Shown one piece after another: positions 34,549 to 47,185 of a stretch of 64,000 bases of DNA. Source of the DNA: Hordeum vulgare subsp. vulgare (taxonomy: Eukaryota; Streptophyta; Magnoliopsida; Poales; Poaceae); the NCBI RefSeq assembly GCF_904849725.1, contig NC_058521.1:430732676-430796675 (forward strand), written 5' to 3'. The first letter of the stretch is position 1. Each line of letters starts with the position of its first letter. The position numbers were made by a program, and so were the translations under genes. The notes under the pieces were generated by a model that did no database searches, had not been told where the DNA came from, and saw nothing but the letters and a program-made list of their open reading frames with translations.

Positions 34549-34640
34549 TCTCTCCCTAATAATAAAGCAAATAGGGTTTCTGGTCATCCGTCGTGGCATT
34601 TTTACGAAAAAGTCCCTCCGTTTTCAGTTAATCAATCCGC
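34549..34640 (+). mobile_element. Helitron-like 5' terminus (copy 1)
   Basis: Starts TCTCTCCCTAATAATAAAGC preceded by an A, as expected for a Helitron inserted between A and T with a 5' TC end. The same sequence, followed by AAATAGGGTTTCTGGTC, occurs in the same orientation at 62820. The matching 3' hairpin and CTRR end were not found. Confidence 0.45.
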
Positions 34641-35026
34641 AGTCCTTTCTTAAGTGGAAAAAAACGTTTCATTTTTCAAAACAGCCCGTGTCCTCCACCG
34701 GTCCAGGGATGGGGTGGATCTGCGCCCCCGCCCGGCGCCTCCTCCGCCACGGCCCCATGTGCAGCCGGGTGCGGCGTCTTGGCATTCTTCCGAACAACCG
34801 AATTGGCCGGGGCGCTCGCGGCAGTAACTGAGCTGGTCGGCGGTGCCGAAACCATCGCTGGTGTCGCCGGCGGCGTGATGCCCGGCAGCTGCGGAGCGGA
34901 TGGAAGCTTCGGGTTGAGGGGGCTCGCCGGAGGGGGAGCAGCCGAAACGGGCACTACTGGCGGCGGCTTGGACGGCACCGGGGAAGGCGGCGACGGGGTC
35001 GAGAAGCTCCACCACTCGATGGCGTG

Positions 35027-36497
35027 TGAAAGGATCGATATGGTTGGCTAGAGGGGGGGGGGGGTGAATAGACAACGACCACTTTTTAATTAATCTTAAC
35101 AAGTTAAGGTAAACACTATACGGGTTCACAAATAATATGACAAAGAGGTGAACCCTATAGAAGCTAACAACTAGAGCTATTAAGACAAGTAAGATATAGT
35201 CACAAGCATAAGCAAATACAAAGTAAAGGTTAGAGATAACCACAAGTGGAACCGATGGAGACGAGGATGTGTTACCGAAGTTCCTTCCCTTTGACATAAA
35301 GTACGTCTCCGTTGGAGCGGTGTGGAGGCACAATGCTCCCCAAAAAGCCACTAAGGCCACCGTATTCTCCTCACGCCCTCACATGATGCAAGGTACCATG
35401 ATTCCACTATAGGTGCCCTTGAAGGCGGCGACCGAACCTTTACAAACAAGGTTGGGGCAACTCCGCAGAAAGCTTGGAGGCTCCCAACTAAACCACGAAG
35501 CTTCACCACAATGGAATATGGCTTCGAGGTGACCTCAACCGTCTAGGATGCTCAAACACCCAAGAGTAACAGGATCCACAAGGGATTGGTGGGGGAATCA
35601 ACTTTTCTATTGGTGGAAGTGTGGATCTAGGCCTTCTCAACCAATCCCTAAAGAACCAACAAGTTTGATTGGCTAGGGAGAGAGATCGGGCACTTTAGAG
35701 CTTGTGGAGCAACAATGGAGCTTAGAGAGGTCAAAGATGGGGTTCCTCAGCTAGAAGAACCCTTTATATAGTGGGGGGAAAAATCAGACCGTTTTCCCAC
35801 TCTCTGCCCGAGTACCAGCGGTACTACCGCTGGGCCGGAGCGGTACTACCGCTGGGCCTCCAGCGGTACTACCGCTGACACCAGCGGTACTACCGTTGAG
35901 CCTCCAGCGGTACTACCGCTGACACCAGCGGTACTACCGCCGGTCCCTTGGTAGTGCACAAGCACTACTACCGCCGGGAAAGTCTTCGCAAAAGGGTCCG
36001 TCCACAAACTACCGCTAGGTAGGTGGAACAAAACACCTGGAGCGGTACTACCGCTGCCAGGGGCGGTACTACTGCTGGCCAGCGGTACTACCGCTGGCTG
36101 CAGCGGTACTACCGCTGGGAGTCCAGCGGTACTACCGCTGGAACCAGCGGTACTACCGCTGGGGACCATTTTGCAGAGATAAACGAGATGAATAGGCGAG
36201 GGCCGCTCCAAAAGATAAGGAAAGGGAGAATGTGAAGTGTGCGTGTGTAAAGATAGATTCCACCCAAACCTTTCCACTACGGATCCCCTCTTAGTAGTAC
36301 GACTTTCCTATGACTCAAATAAAGAGAATCGTAGAGAGCGCCGTGCTTCCGTTCCAGAAGAGAGGAGACATGTCGTGTTGTGCCGTTGACGAGTGTTACC
36401 TGAAACTTTGACACACACGGTTAGTCATGTACGGTAGTCATGTACGGTACTGTCATCAATCACCAAAATTACTTAGGCATAAACTATGCCCCAACAA
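35027..36497 (-). repeat. 3' LTR of the SIRE/Maximus-type Copia
   Basis: 1471 bp, longer than its partner (1390 bp) because of extra copies of the AGCGGTACTACCGCT repeat. On the + strand it starts TGAAAGGATCGATATGG and ends ATGCCCCAACA. Confidence 0.88.
35818..36165. repeat. AGCGGTACTACCGCT palindrome array in the left LTR
   Basis: About twelve copies of the 15-bp near-palindrome (arms AGCGGTA / TACCGCT around one central base), spaced by 3-10 bp of GC-rich linker. Each copy can form a hairpin or bind a symmetric protein dimer. Confidence 0.85.
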
Positions 36498-36796
36498 TCT
36501 CCCCCTTTTTGGTGGATTGATGACAATACCGGATTTGCACAGAGAATAATATGAGAACAAAAAGATAGAGATATATGACAATACGGGACATATGACTCAC
36601 AGCATATGATGGAAATAAATCTCACATAAGATCATGTCTCACAAAAGATAGTAAACGAGAATCAAACCAAGTTCGAAGCAAATCATACGAGATAAAGCAA
36701 AGCAATGCAAAGTTCGAAAAATGAAAGCAAATCCTAGACTCTCTCCCCCTTTGGCACAAGACACCAAAAAGGGGGCACACCTAATGCCACAGGTAA

Positions 36797-38181
36797 CTAC
36801 TCCTCGTCTTCAGGATCACCAAACTCGTCTGTCCCCTCCTGGTCGGTCTGCTCCTCCTCTTCTGCCTCATCGCCAGACCACTGGTACCCCTGAGCCTGCA
36901 TCCAAGTGGCCTTAGGAGTGATGTCGTCCTCTGAGCCGCTGGAGATGTCCACATCCAAGGTCCTGAGAACACGCTTATGCCTCTGGCGGCTCTGCTTCTG
37001 AGCCACATGTGTCTGGTACCGACCCTTGGCCTGCATACAGAAAAGTGTCTTCATCTTGTCCTACAGTTTGATCGCCCAAGATGGCATGGCAGACGAGCGG
37101 GACTGAGAGGCAGTTCCTCTGTGAGCAGCGGTCTCTGTATCTGTATCCATGTGCTGAGAGGATGTAGATGGGTTGGCCCACTTGTCCTTGACGCGAAGCC
37201 TGATCGGGTCATGCACAATGTAATCAGACTGTGCGTAGAGCACCTCATCCGGAAAAGCCTGCTCCCACTTATGGCAAATGTATGCGAACAGGTAAGGCCC
37301 GTAGATAGGAACCTTACGATTGATGATGCAGTTCTAGAGCTCTGTGAACATCACATCTGAAATATCCAGCTGAGCAGACTCCTGAGACATAGCGTCCTCA
37401 CACAGTAACAGCACCTCAGCCAAGTATCCATGGACCTCATCAAAGTTACCACTCCGAGGGAAGAGGGTGTTGCGAAAGATCCGATGCATGATGTCCAGGT
37501 GCTTGGGAAGCACCCCCTTCCTCAGATACAGTGACTGCAGTCTGTCCTTTGCGGGGGCCCTATCGGTGGGGGCTGCAGCATGAGGACGCAGCCCAAGAGG
37601 AGTGTCAGCACCCTGAAAGTCAATGTGAAGGAACTGCATGAACTCAGTCCAGGAACCGGTCATCTTCTTCGACCCAGTCATCCAGATCATGGAACGCTGT
37701 GCATCAAGAGAAAAATGGACTGTGACATAAAACTGAGCCACTGCAGTGGGATCAAAGTCCGTCTTGAAGGTGATGATGTCTTTGATGCCCAGTTTGTCAA
37801 CCAGAGAGAGGGCATCATCAAAGTAGTCCATGTTCCGCTGAAGATGTGCCAGATCAATCCACTAAACAGAGACATGGCTCTTCTTGAAGGAAGCAATAAC
37901 ATCCCGATAAATCCTGCACTGGTCCTTCACCCAGACATTTTCAACCCCATCGATCACTTCCCTCTCCTTGAGATAGGGGTTCTTGGTGCGAAATTGCAGA
38001 AAGTCCTTGGGGGACATAGTACGGATATTGACCCTCTTCTCCTTGTGAGCGACCTTCTTGAAGGACTTCTTCTTGGGAGGCAGACCAGACGTGGCAGACC
38101 CCTCGGGCGCCTCTGTGTTGCGAAACTGTTTGGACACCGTGTCCCGTGGGGGGTTCGAACGACGAGCAGAGCCACCTGTGA
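36797..38181 (-). pseudogene. Extra ORF in env position (plant transposon protein domain)
   Basis: An intron-like acceptor (TGTGTCACAG, about 38191-38182) precedes an open frame beginning GSARRSNPPRD. The same frame continues to a stop at 36797, interrupted only by three TAG codons (37862, 37334, 37061). Seen in order: a basic, Lys-rich segment (PPKKKSFKKVAHKEKR); a globular region with FKTDFDPTAVAQFY and WMTGSKKMTGSW, which resembles the 'putative plant transposon protein' domain common in grass retrotransposons; and a C-terminal tail rich in Asp and Glu. It sits where retroviruses have env but has no visible signal peptide or membrane helix. Function unknown. All three stops could derive from CAG by one C-to-T change. 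Confidence 0.6.
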
Positions 38182-38304
38182 CACATACCACAAAGCGAAA
38201 AAGAGGCGACAAGAAAAGTCAAGGCAATGAAACTTGAAAACGCAGAAAAAGTAAACATGCATTGCCAATCATAAAACAAAACAGAAAAAAAATACACCGT
38301 GAAT

Positions 38305-39370
38305 GCTCCAGGTGGTAGTACCGCCACCCCTGGCGGTAGTACCGCTGGGGCCTAGCGGTAGTACCGCCAGTCCTGGCGGTAGTACCGCTGGGGGTCATAG
38401 CGGTAGTACCGCTACCCCTGGCGGTAGTATCGCTGGGGTCCTAGCGGTAGTACCGCTACCCCCTGGCGGTAGTACCGCTCGGGGTTTGACTTTCAGATCT
38501 GACATATAAAAACTCGTTTTCGAGGGCATGGACTGAATATGAACACTAAGACGTACACCCCAGCCCTACTGTCATGAGGAACACATAGTAACAAGAGGTA
38601 CAAACATGCCTAGGCAAGAGTGAGCACGTTTTAGATCTAATCCAAAAGTTCAAGTATTCGATCTAAGACGATAAAATCCTAGAGCATGGCAGCAATCACA
38701 ACAATAAACCATTGGACCTATACTCCCCTCCAATATTTCCTTCATGCCATCCAATAACTAGCCATAGGATCAACAAAATGAATCCAATCCCCAATGCTCC
38801 TAACCCTAGAACACGAAGAACAACCAAATAGAAGAAGGGAGGAGCTTTACCGGCATTCATGGCTCTTGGAGTAGGAAGAAGAGATGAAGCAACCCTTCCA
38901 CACCAACGGGGAGAAGGAGCTCTACGAAGTGAGATCCAAACAGGGGGTTTTCGGGCTAGGGGAGGGAGGAGCCGCGAGGAAGAAGAAACAGATGCAAAAA
39001 TCATGCTCCCCCTCCCTTTATATAGCCCAAGGGGTACGGGCCAGCGGTAGTACCGCTGTGGCCCCGGCGGTAGTACCGCTAGCTGGCGGTAGTACCGCCA
39101 GGTGCAGCGGTAGTACCGCTGGGGTCCTGGCGGTAGTACCGCTCCCCCTTGAAACCCTAGAAATTTTCTAGCCGGTCGTGTTAGATTTTGAAACCTGGCG
39201 GTAGTACCGCCATACCTGGCGGTAGTACCGCTGGGGTCCTGGCGGTAGTACCGCTACCCCTGGCGGTAGTACCGCTGGGGCCTAGCGGTAGTACCGCTAC
39301 CCCTGGCGGTAGTACCGCTGGGGTCCTGGAGGTAGTACCGCTACCCTGGCGGTAGTACCGCTGTACATGT
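38305..39370. repeat. Three clusters of GCGGTAGTACCGC repeats in the internal spacer
   Basis: Clusters at about 38305-38480 (8 copies), 39043-39145 (5 copies) and 39190-39365 (8 copies). Same palindromic arms as the LTR arrays but the opposite central base on the + strand (G instead of C), so they lie in inverted orientation relative to the LTR copies. Confidence 0.85.
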
Positions 39371-39744
39371 TTCAACACGGCTAAGGAAAAAAGAGAAACT
39401 TGGGCACATGACAAGTGAGTAAAAAGGGATGACATCCAGGAAAATGTACCGACTTGTCATTGTATATCCTCTCCTTTATACGCAAGAGAGGATGGAGGGG
39501 CGGTGGCCGAGGCCACCTATGTTTGAGACAATGGTATGACACCGCGAATAATTATCCTTGGGTTCATGACCAATGCTCGTCTTTGAAGCACAAGTGCCAT
39601 TTGACAATGACTAAAGTGAAAGACTAGATTGATTTACGCATAATGGGGGGAGGGAGAGTTCACTGAGAGAACAACACTCCCCCTATGTCCATGCCTACAT
39701 CTAGACCAAGATGAAATGTAAAGTGAGGTGCAACATGCCTAGTT

Positions 39745-42700
39745 TCAATGCACATTACTTGAATCAATGATATTTAGCTCATGCCTTAACTCCCGGAACC
39801 TTGCTTCATCTAGTGGCTTGGTGAAAATATCTGCAAGTTGCTCTTCAGTGTGGATGAAGTGAACCTCAATATCACCTAGCTTGATATGTTCACGGATGAA
39901 GTGATGACGAATATCAATATGTTTGGTTTTGCTATGTTGCATTGGGTTGAGGGAAATCTTGATGGCGCTTTGATTGTCACATAGAAGAGGCACTTTGTCA
40001 CAAGTGACACCATAATCCTTTAAAGTTTGCCTCATCCATAGCAATTGTGCACAACAACTTGCAGCTGCCACATATTCAGCTTCGGTGGATGATAAGGAGA
40101 CACAGTTCTGCTTCTTTGAAGACCAACTTACCAAAGATCGACCAAGGAATTGGCACCCTCCAGATGTTGACTTCCTCTCCACACAATCTCCAGCTCAATC
40201 TGAGTCAGAATAGCCAACTAGATTGAAGTTTGCTCCTTTGGGATACCAGAGGCCAAAGTTTGGGGTATGAGCCAAATATCGAAAGATTCGTTTGACAGCC
40301 ATGTAGTGACTTTCTTTTGGTGCGGATTGAAACCGTGCACATATCCCTACACTCAACATAATATCCGGTCTAGATGCACAGAGGTAAAGGAGGGATCCAA
40401 TCATGGAGCGGTATACCTTTTGATCCACTGCTTTACCATTGGGATCACTGTCAAGCTTGCATCTGGTTGGCATGGGGAACTTGACCGGTTTGACATCTTC
40501 GACCTCGAATCGCTTGAGCATGTCTTGAGTGTACTTGGCTTGTTTGATGAATGTCCCTTCTAGACCTTGTTTAATCTCGAACCCGAGGAAAAACTTCAAC
40601 TCTCCCATCATGGACATCTCAAACTTCTCAGTCATTAGCGCAGGAAATTCTTCATTGAATGAAATGTTAGGAGAGCCAAAGATAATATCATCAACATATA
40701 GTTGGCATATGAACAAATCCCCGTTAACCCTCTTAGTAAAAAGAGTGGGATCAATCTTCCCAATTTCAAACCCACGATCTTGTAACAACTCAGTAAGGTA
40801 CTCATACCACGCGCGTGGGGCTTGTTTAAGGCCATAGAGTGCCTTATTGAGTTTGTACACATGATTGGGGAGCTTGGGATGTTCGAATCCCGGGGGTTGT
40901 TTGACATATACCAACTCATTTAAAGGACCATTAAGAAATGCACTTTTCACATCCATTTGCTGTAATTTGAAGTTATGATGAGAAGCAAAAGCAAGTAACA
41001 TGGGAATAGATTCTAGACGAGCAACAGGGGCAAAGGTTTCACCGTAGTCGATACCCTCGACTTGGGAGTAGCCTTGAGCCACCAATCTTGCCTGTTTCGA
41101 ATCACAATTCCATTTGCATCTTGCTTGTTCTTAAATATCCATTTGGTCCCAATGACATTATGTTCCTTCGTTGGTCGAGGCACTAAATCCCAGACTTGGT
41201 TGCGCTCGAAGTTGTTAAGTTCTTCGTGCATGGCCATAAGCCAATCCTCATCATCGAGCGCTTCCTGTACCTGTTGAGGTTCACAATACGAGACAAACGC
41301 GTGATGCTCACAATAATTCCAAAGCTGTTGACGGGTAGATACTCCCCTTTTTAAACTACCAAGAACATTCTTCATAAGATGTGACTTGGCTTTCAGCTTG
41401 TTCGCATTCTTGGCTGCTCGACGCTCCAAGAGTTCTTCATTAGATAACGGGGGAGCATCGACTTGTATCTTTTGTTTGCCCTTGCGTCTTGAGCCGGTTG
41501 TTGGAGCTTCAGACGGGAATTGTGAGACAGTCTCCTGATCATCTTGTCCTTCGACTTGAGCAGGTTCACTAGTTTGATCTTGTATTAGTGGTTGCTCTTG
41601 ATCTTGATCTTGTGCTGGTTCAGGGTCTTGTAGTAGTGCTTGAGTATCATGGGGCATATCACCATTGTTAGGCAATTGATCTTGACCGTGAGCTTGATCA
41701 ACTTGTTGAGAGTCTTCTCTTTGTTCATCGGAAGCGTGTGGGGCTTCTGGGGGTGATGGCTCCACTTGAGTAGAGCATTGTCCTTCTCCTTTGGCCACAA
41801 GGGGTTCCTCAATGGGGAGTATTTGACCAATCCCCATTCTTCTTATGGCTTCGGGAGGAATTTCATCACCTATATCACAAAGACCACTTTGCTCCACTTG
41901 GGAGCCATTATTTTCGTCAAACTCTACGTTACACGTCTCCTCAATTAGTCCGGTGGACTTGGTGAGGACACGGTAAGCATGAGAGTTTGTAGCATAACCA
42001 ACAAAGATACCCTCATGTGCCCTAGAATCAAATTTAGCTAACCGAGCTCCCTTTTTAAGAACGAAACACTTACAACCGAATACCCGGAAGTACTTGAGAT
42101 TGGGCTTGTTTCCGGTTAGAATCTCATACGGAGTCTTGTTCAAGCCTTTGCGGATGTAGAGCCGATTGGACGCATGACATGCTGTGTTGATGGCCTCTGC
42201 CCAGAAGTTGTATGGAGATTTGAATTCTGCCATCATTGTTCATGCAGCGTCTATCAAGGTCCGGTTCTTCCTTTCTGCCACGCCGTTTTGCTGAGGGGTA
42301 TATGGTGCAGAATATTGGTGCTTTATTCCCTCATCACCTAGAAACTCATCTAGGGTGTAGTTCTTGAACTCGGTGCCATTGTCACTCCTAATCATCAAGA
42401 TCTTTGCTTCATGTTGACGTTGCGCTTCATTAGCAAAGTTGATGACTGTTTGTTGAGTTCCACTCTTCCTTTTGAAGAAATATACCCAGGTATATCTTGA
42501 GTAGTCGTCAACAATCACTAAGCAATATTTTCTGCCTCCAAGACTATCAAATGTTGGAGGACCAAACAGATCCATATGGAGGAGTTCCAGTGGCCTCTTA
42601 GTGTAGATAAGAGTCGTTGGACGATGAGCAGTTTCATGAATCTTTCCTTCAATGCAAGCACTGCAAACACGATCTTTAGCAAAGCTCACATTTGTTAGTC

Positions 42701-45700
42701 CACGAACATGGTCTCCTGTCAGGAGACTTTGCAAAGATCTCATATTGACATGAGCTAAACGGCGATGCCAAAGCCAGCCCACGTCAACTTTAGCCATTAA
42801 ACATGTCGCAGTCTTAGTGGGTCGCCTTGAGAAGTTCACCACATAGAGACCATTTTCGACATGTCCAACATAGGCTACTTTAAGAGTCTTGCTCCTTAGG
42901 AGGACCACAGTGTCAATATTAAAGAAAGTGGAAAAACCCATGATTGCAAGTTGACGAACTGAAAGTAAATTGTAGGCAAGTGACTCAACAAGCATGACCT
43001 TCTCAATAGATAAATCTTGAGAGACGACCACCTTACCAAATCCCAATACCTTTGACGAGGATGCATCGGCGAATTGGACATGGGTGGGCATAGATGGAGA
43101 AGGATGCACATCCACCACTAAGTCCTTGCTTCCGGTCATATGATTTGTTGCTCCACTATCGAGCAACCATGACACCCCACCGGAAGCAAACTCCTGCAAA
43201 AGATCAAGGCTTGGTTTTAGGTACCCATTTTTTAATGGGTCCTTTCATGTTAGAGACAAGGGTCTTAGGAACCCAGATAGCCCATTCAATATCTTCATCG
43301 TAGGAACCAACAAATCTGGCATAAACATGCCCATCACTAGCACAACATAAAACATAAGAAGAATTGAGTTTGCCGGCTGTGTTAGTAGGAGCAGTTTTGC
43401 CCTTCTTGGGGTTCCCATAGTCCACCTTGTTCCTGTTCACCTTCTGAGTCCCCTCACCCTCTTTGACAAAGATGTCCATGAGGGTGAGATATTGTTTGTT
43501 CTTGTTCTTCCTTTTACCTTTTGACTTGGAGGTATGTCCAAGTCCTTCCTTTCCTACAACACACTTTTGAGTGCTCAAGAGATCGTTCAGACTCTTCTCA
43601 CCTTGTCTGCATGCCACAAGGCCCTTCTCAAGTTTCTCCTTTAACTTGGCATTTTCCTCCATAAGATGAACATGCTCACAACAAGGGTTAGTTGCACAAG
43701 TATTATCAATTAACATAAAGGGAGGACAAGTAGAGATCTCCTTGGTAAGCTTTGCTTGGAGTTGATCATGAGACTCTTTCAGAGAGAAATGAACACCTTT
43801 CAAGGCTTTGTGGGCCTTGTCAAGTATGTCAAACTCTTCTTTGAGTCTGTCACGGCCAACTTCAAGAGCATACTTTTCAGATTTAAGCATGCGAGTAAGA
43901 ACAACATCATGATCTAGTTTCTTTTGCATTTTAGCGCAGTCATCGTTATATGACTCCTCAAGAGCCAAACGAAGAGTGCACTCTTCTTCTAGAGCACTAG
44001 ATAATTCGGCAATTTCATCAGCATAGTCACAGCTATGTCCCTGTAGCTCGGAGATAGTCTCCTCATGAGAATCAATGAGGTCAGTGGCCTCACCCAGTTG
44101 TTCCAAGAGAGCAACAAAGTGCTTCTTGGGTTCTCCCTTAATAGTGCATAGAAACTTATCAAGATCATGCTCATTCAGCTCTCCAACATCACTACCTTCT
44201 ACACAATTTAACAATGAAGGAGCAGAAGCAATGTTGGTCTTAATGATGGGAGTTACCTGATTGGTACCTTTTGCCATGAGGCACTTGGTGATGCGGTTCT
44301 CGTTGGGGGCGTTGAAGAGAGACACCTTCTGGGAAGAGGTAGTGGCGATAGCAACAGTTGCCGTTGCCACTGTATCATCATCATCGCCATCATCATCAGA
44401 AGGGTACTCCTCCAGGGCCACCATCCCTTTTGGGTGAGGTTTCTTCACAAAGTTGTTCTTGATTGGAAATGATTTGGTTTTGTCTTTGCGAATTAGCTTG
44501 CCTCCGTTGTCTTCCCTCTTCTCATAGGGACATTCTGCCACGAAGTGACTCACGTTGCCACAGTTATAACATGTCCTCACTCGTTGTTTGGGTTTGAATC
44601 CACTCGAGTTGTTCTTGTTGAAGGTGGGTCTTGAGTTCCTTTTATTTCCCCAGAATTGCCTTGATGCAAGAGCCATGTGCTCATGATAAGCATACCTTGT
44701 GTCTTCAGGGCAGCTCTCCTCTTCTTCCTCTTCTTCTTCTTCAAGCATTGCTCTTGCTTTCAACGCAAGGTTGGGTGAAGTGGTTTTTGATCGGACACGA
44801 GAAAGTGCATTGTCGGCTGTTTAGTTCATGATTGACATTGCAATGAACTCATCCAACACTTCACTGGAAGACAAGGAGTGGAAGTCTAGCCGCTGACGAA
44901 TGACAGACGACATGGCTTTATTGAAAGGCATGATGGCTTTGAGAAACTTGCGCTTGACCCATGTATCATCCACATCCTTATTCCCATGATCCTTTAGTGC
45001 CACAGCTATAGCAGTCACCCTCCGATAGAGATCACGAGGGTCCTCGTCTTCCTTCATCACAAACTCATCGGCCTTATCAAGTATCACTTCATAGTTGGAT
45101 CGTTGAATACTTGAGCTTCCCTTGTACAGTACCACAATATGCTCCCAACAATCCTTGGCCAATGTGAAGGGACGCAAGTGGGGAAGATCTTCAGGTGGTA
45201 CAGCAGACTGGAGAATAAACAATGCAGAGTGATTATATTGATTGTCTACATCTTCTCTTGGAGTGAGGTTGCTTGGGTCATGGGGATAATATCCTTGCTC
45301 GATAATTCTCCACAAGTTTGTTGAGCTGTGATTCAAATGAGACTTAATAGAAAATACCCAGTTAGCAAAGTCACCTTTCACAAGTTTAGGAGGAGGACCA
45401 ACAGGATTAAGACGAGGTGCGAGAACGGGTCCTCCATATGTCATGGGAGTTGGAACCGAAGCATATGTTCCAGTCCCATCCTTTTCGTGAGGTGAAGCAG
45501 GTTGCATACCTTTAGCCGCTTCCTTAGAGGAGTTGGCCTCCGAATCGGAAATGGTGGGTTTAACCACTAAAGCCGGTTCGGGTGAACTTTTAAGACCATC
45601 AATTAATTCTTTAAGCATGGTTTTGACTTCGCTCGTCAAGGACGTCTTGAGGGCGGCCATAGCCATATTCAAGTCGTCCCTTGTGACCGAAGTCAAGTCC

Positions 45701-45744
45701 ATGTCCTCGGGTTGCCCGCGGTTAACTTCCTCTCCGCCTTCCAT
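39745..45744 (-). pseudogene. Copia gag-pol polyprotein with stops and frameshifts
   Basis: Starts at ATG 45744 (MEGGEEVNRG). Gag region to about 44500 includes a zinc knuckle CYNCGNVSHFVAEC (about 44575-44535), followed by a long coiled-coil-like stretch. Protease WLLDSGATNHMTG is near 43160. Integrase follows with HRRLAHVN, CSACIEGK, the catalytic block VDDYSRYTWVYF and NGVAERKNRT. RT has YVDDIIFG near 40690. RNase H has LSSTEAEYVAA near 40085. In-frame stops are at 44821, 42240 and 40195; one-base shifts are near 43205 and 41090. These enzymes would cut, copy and integrate the element; this copy cannot make them whole. Confidence 0.85.
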
Positions 45745-45780
45745 ACTCTTCGGGTGGTTAAACCCTTAATAAAGAGACGT

Positions 45781-45794
45781 GGCTCTGATACCAA
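45781..45794 (-). other. Primer-binding site of the SIRE/Maximus-type Copia
   Basis: Minus strand TTGGTATCAGAGCC, complementary to the initiator tRNA-Met 3' end, two bases from the 5' LTR. Confidence 0.85.
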
Positions 45795-45795
45795 T

Positions 45796-47185
45796 TGAAA
45801 GGATCGATATGGTTGGCTAGAGGGGGGGGTGAATAGACAACGACCACTTTTTAATTAATCTTAACAAGTTAAGGTAAACACTATACGGGTTCACAAATAA
45901 TATGACAAAGAGGTGAACCCTATAGAAGCTAACAACTAGAGCTATTAAGACAAGTAAGATATAGTCACAAGCATAAGCAAATACAAAGTAAAGGTTAGAG
46001 ATAACCACAAGTGGAACCGATGGAGACGAGGATGTGTTACCGAAGTTCCTTCCCTTTGACAGGAAGTACGTCTCCGTTGGAGCGGTGTGGAGGCACAATG
46101 CTCCCCAAAAAGCCACTAAGGCCACCGTATTCTCCTCACGCCCTCGCACGATGCAAGGTACCGTGATTCCACTATAGGTGCCCTTGAAGGCGGCGACCAA
46201 ACCTTTACAAACAAGGTTGGGGCAACTCCACACAAAGCTTGGAGGCTCCCAACTAAACCACGAAGCTTCACCACAATGGAATATGGCTTCGAGGTGACCT
46301 CAACCGTCTAGGATGCTCAAACACCCAAGAGTAACAAGATCCGCAAGGGATTGGTGGGGGAATCAACTTTTCTCTTGGTGGAAGTGTGGATCTAGGCCTT
46401 CTCAACCAATCCCTAAAGAATCAACAAGTTTGATTGGCTAGGGAGAGAGATCGGGCACTTTAGAGCTTGTGGAGCAACAATGGAGCTTAGAGAGGTCAAA
46501 GATGGGGTTCCTCAGCTAGAAGAACCCTTTATATAGTGGGGGGGAAAATCAGACCGTTTTCCCACTCTCTGTCCGAGTACCAGCGGTACTACCGCTGGGC
46601 CGGAGCGGTACTACCGCTGGCTGCAGCGGTACTACCGCTGGGCCTCCAGCGGTACTACCGCTGACACCAGCGGTACTACCGTCGGCCCCTTGGTAGTGCA
46701 CAAGCACTACTACCGCCGGGAAAGTATTCGCAAAAGGGTCCGTCCACAAACTACCGCTAGGTAGGTGGAACAAAACACCTGGAGCGGTACTACCGCTGCC
46801 AGGGGCGGTACTACTGCTGGCTGCAGCGGTACTACCGCTGGCAGTCCAGCGGTACTACCGCTGGGGACCATTTTGTAGAGATAAACGAGACGAATAGGCG
46901 AGGGCCGCTCCAAAAGATAAGGAAAGGGAGAATGTGAAGTGTGCGTGTGTAAAGATAGATTCCACCCAAACCTTTCCACTACGGATCCCCTCTTAATAGT
47001 ACGGCTTTCCTATGACTCAAATAAAGAGAATCGTAGAGAGCGCCGTGCTTCCGTTCCAGAAGAGAGGAGACATGTCGTCTTGTGCCGTTGACGAGTCTTA
47101 CCTGAAACTTTGACACACACGGTTAGTCCTGTATGGTACTGTCATCAATCACCAAAATTACTTAGGCATAAACTATGCCCCTACA
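45796..47185 (-). repeat. 5' LTR of the SIRE/Maximus-type Copia
   Basis: 1390 bp partner of 35027-36497. It contains about nine AGCGGTACTACCGCT repeats (46569-46865) against about twelve in the other LTR. It ends CCCCTACA, where the partner ends CCCCAACA. Confidence 0.88.
46569..46865. repeat. AGCGGTACTACCGCT palindrome array in the right LTR
   Basis: About nine copies. Compared with the left LTR, whole units have been gained or lost, while flanking LTR sequence is nearly identical. Confidence 0.85.

Larger units (their letters stand above)
35027..47185 (-). mobile_element. Copia element, SIRE/Maximus lineage, 12.2 kb
   Basis: LTRs at 35027-36497 and 45796-47185; 5-bp duplications GCGTG at 35022-35026 and 47186-47190. 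Minus orientation: the primer-binding site TGGTATCAGAGCC (45781-45793) is beside the right LTR and a purine tract AAAAAGGGGGAGAT beside the left. Order in sense direction is gag-pol (45744-39745), a spacer with GTAC-centred repeats (39400-38300), an extra ORF in the env position (38181-36797), then the 3' LTR. The extra ORF downstream of pol is a hallmark of the SIRE/Maximus lineage. All coding parts carry stops, so this copy is dead. Confidence 0.82.

Noticed and set aside
34650..35360. 236-codon minus ORF running from the Copia LTR into the lectin piece
   Set aside because: Its N-terminal part is LTR sequence and it is out of frame with the lectin coding sequence.
35818..39370. CRISPR-like spaced repeats
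   Set aside because: Linkers are short and variable, arms are palindromic, the host is a plant and the arrays lie inside a retrotransposon.
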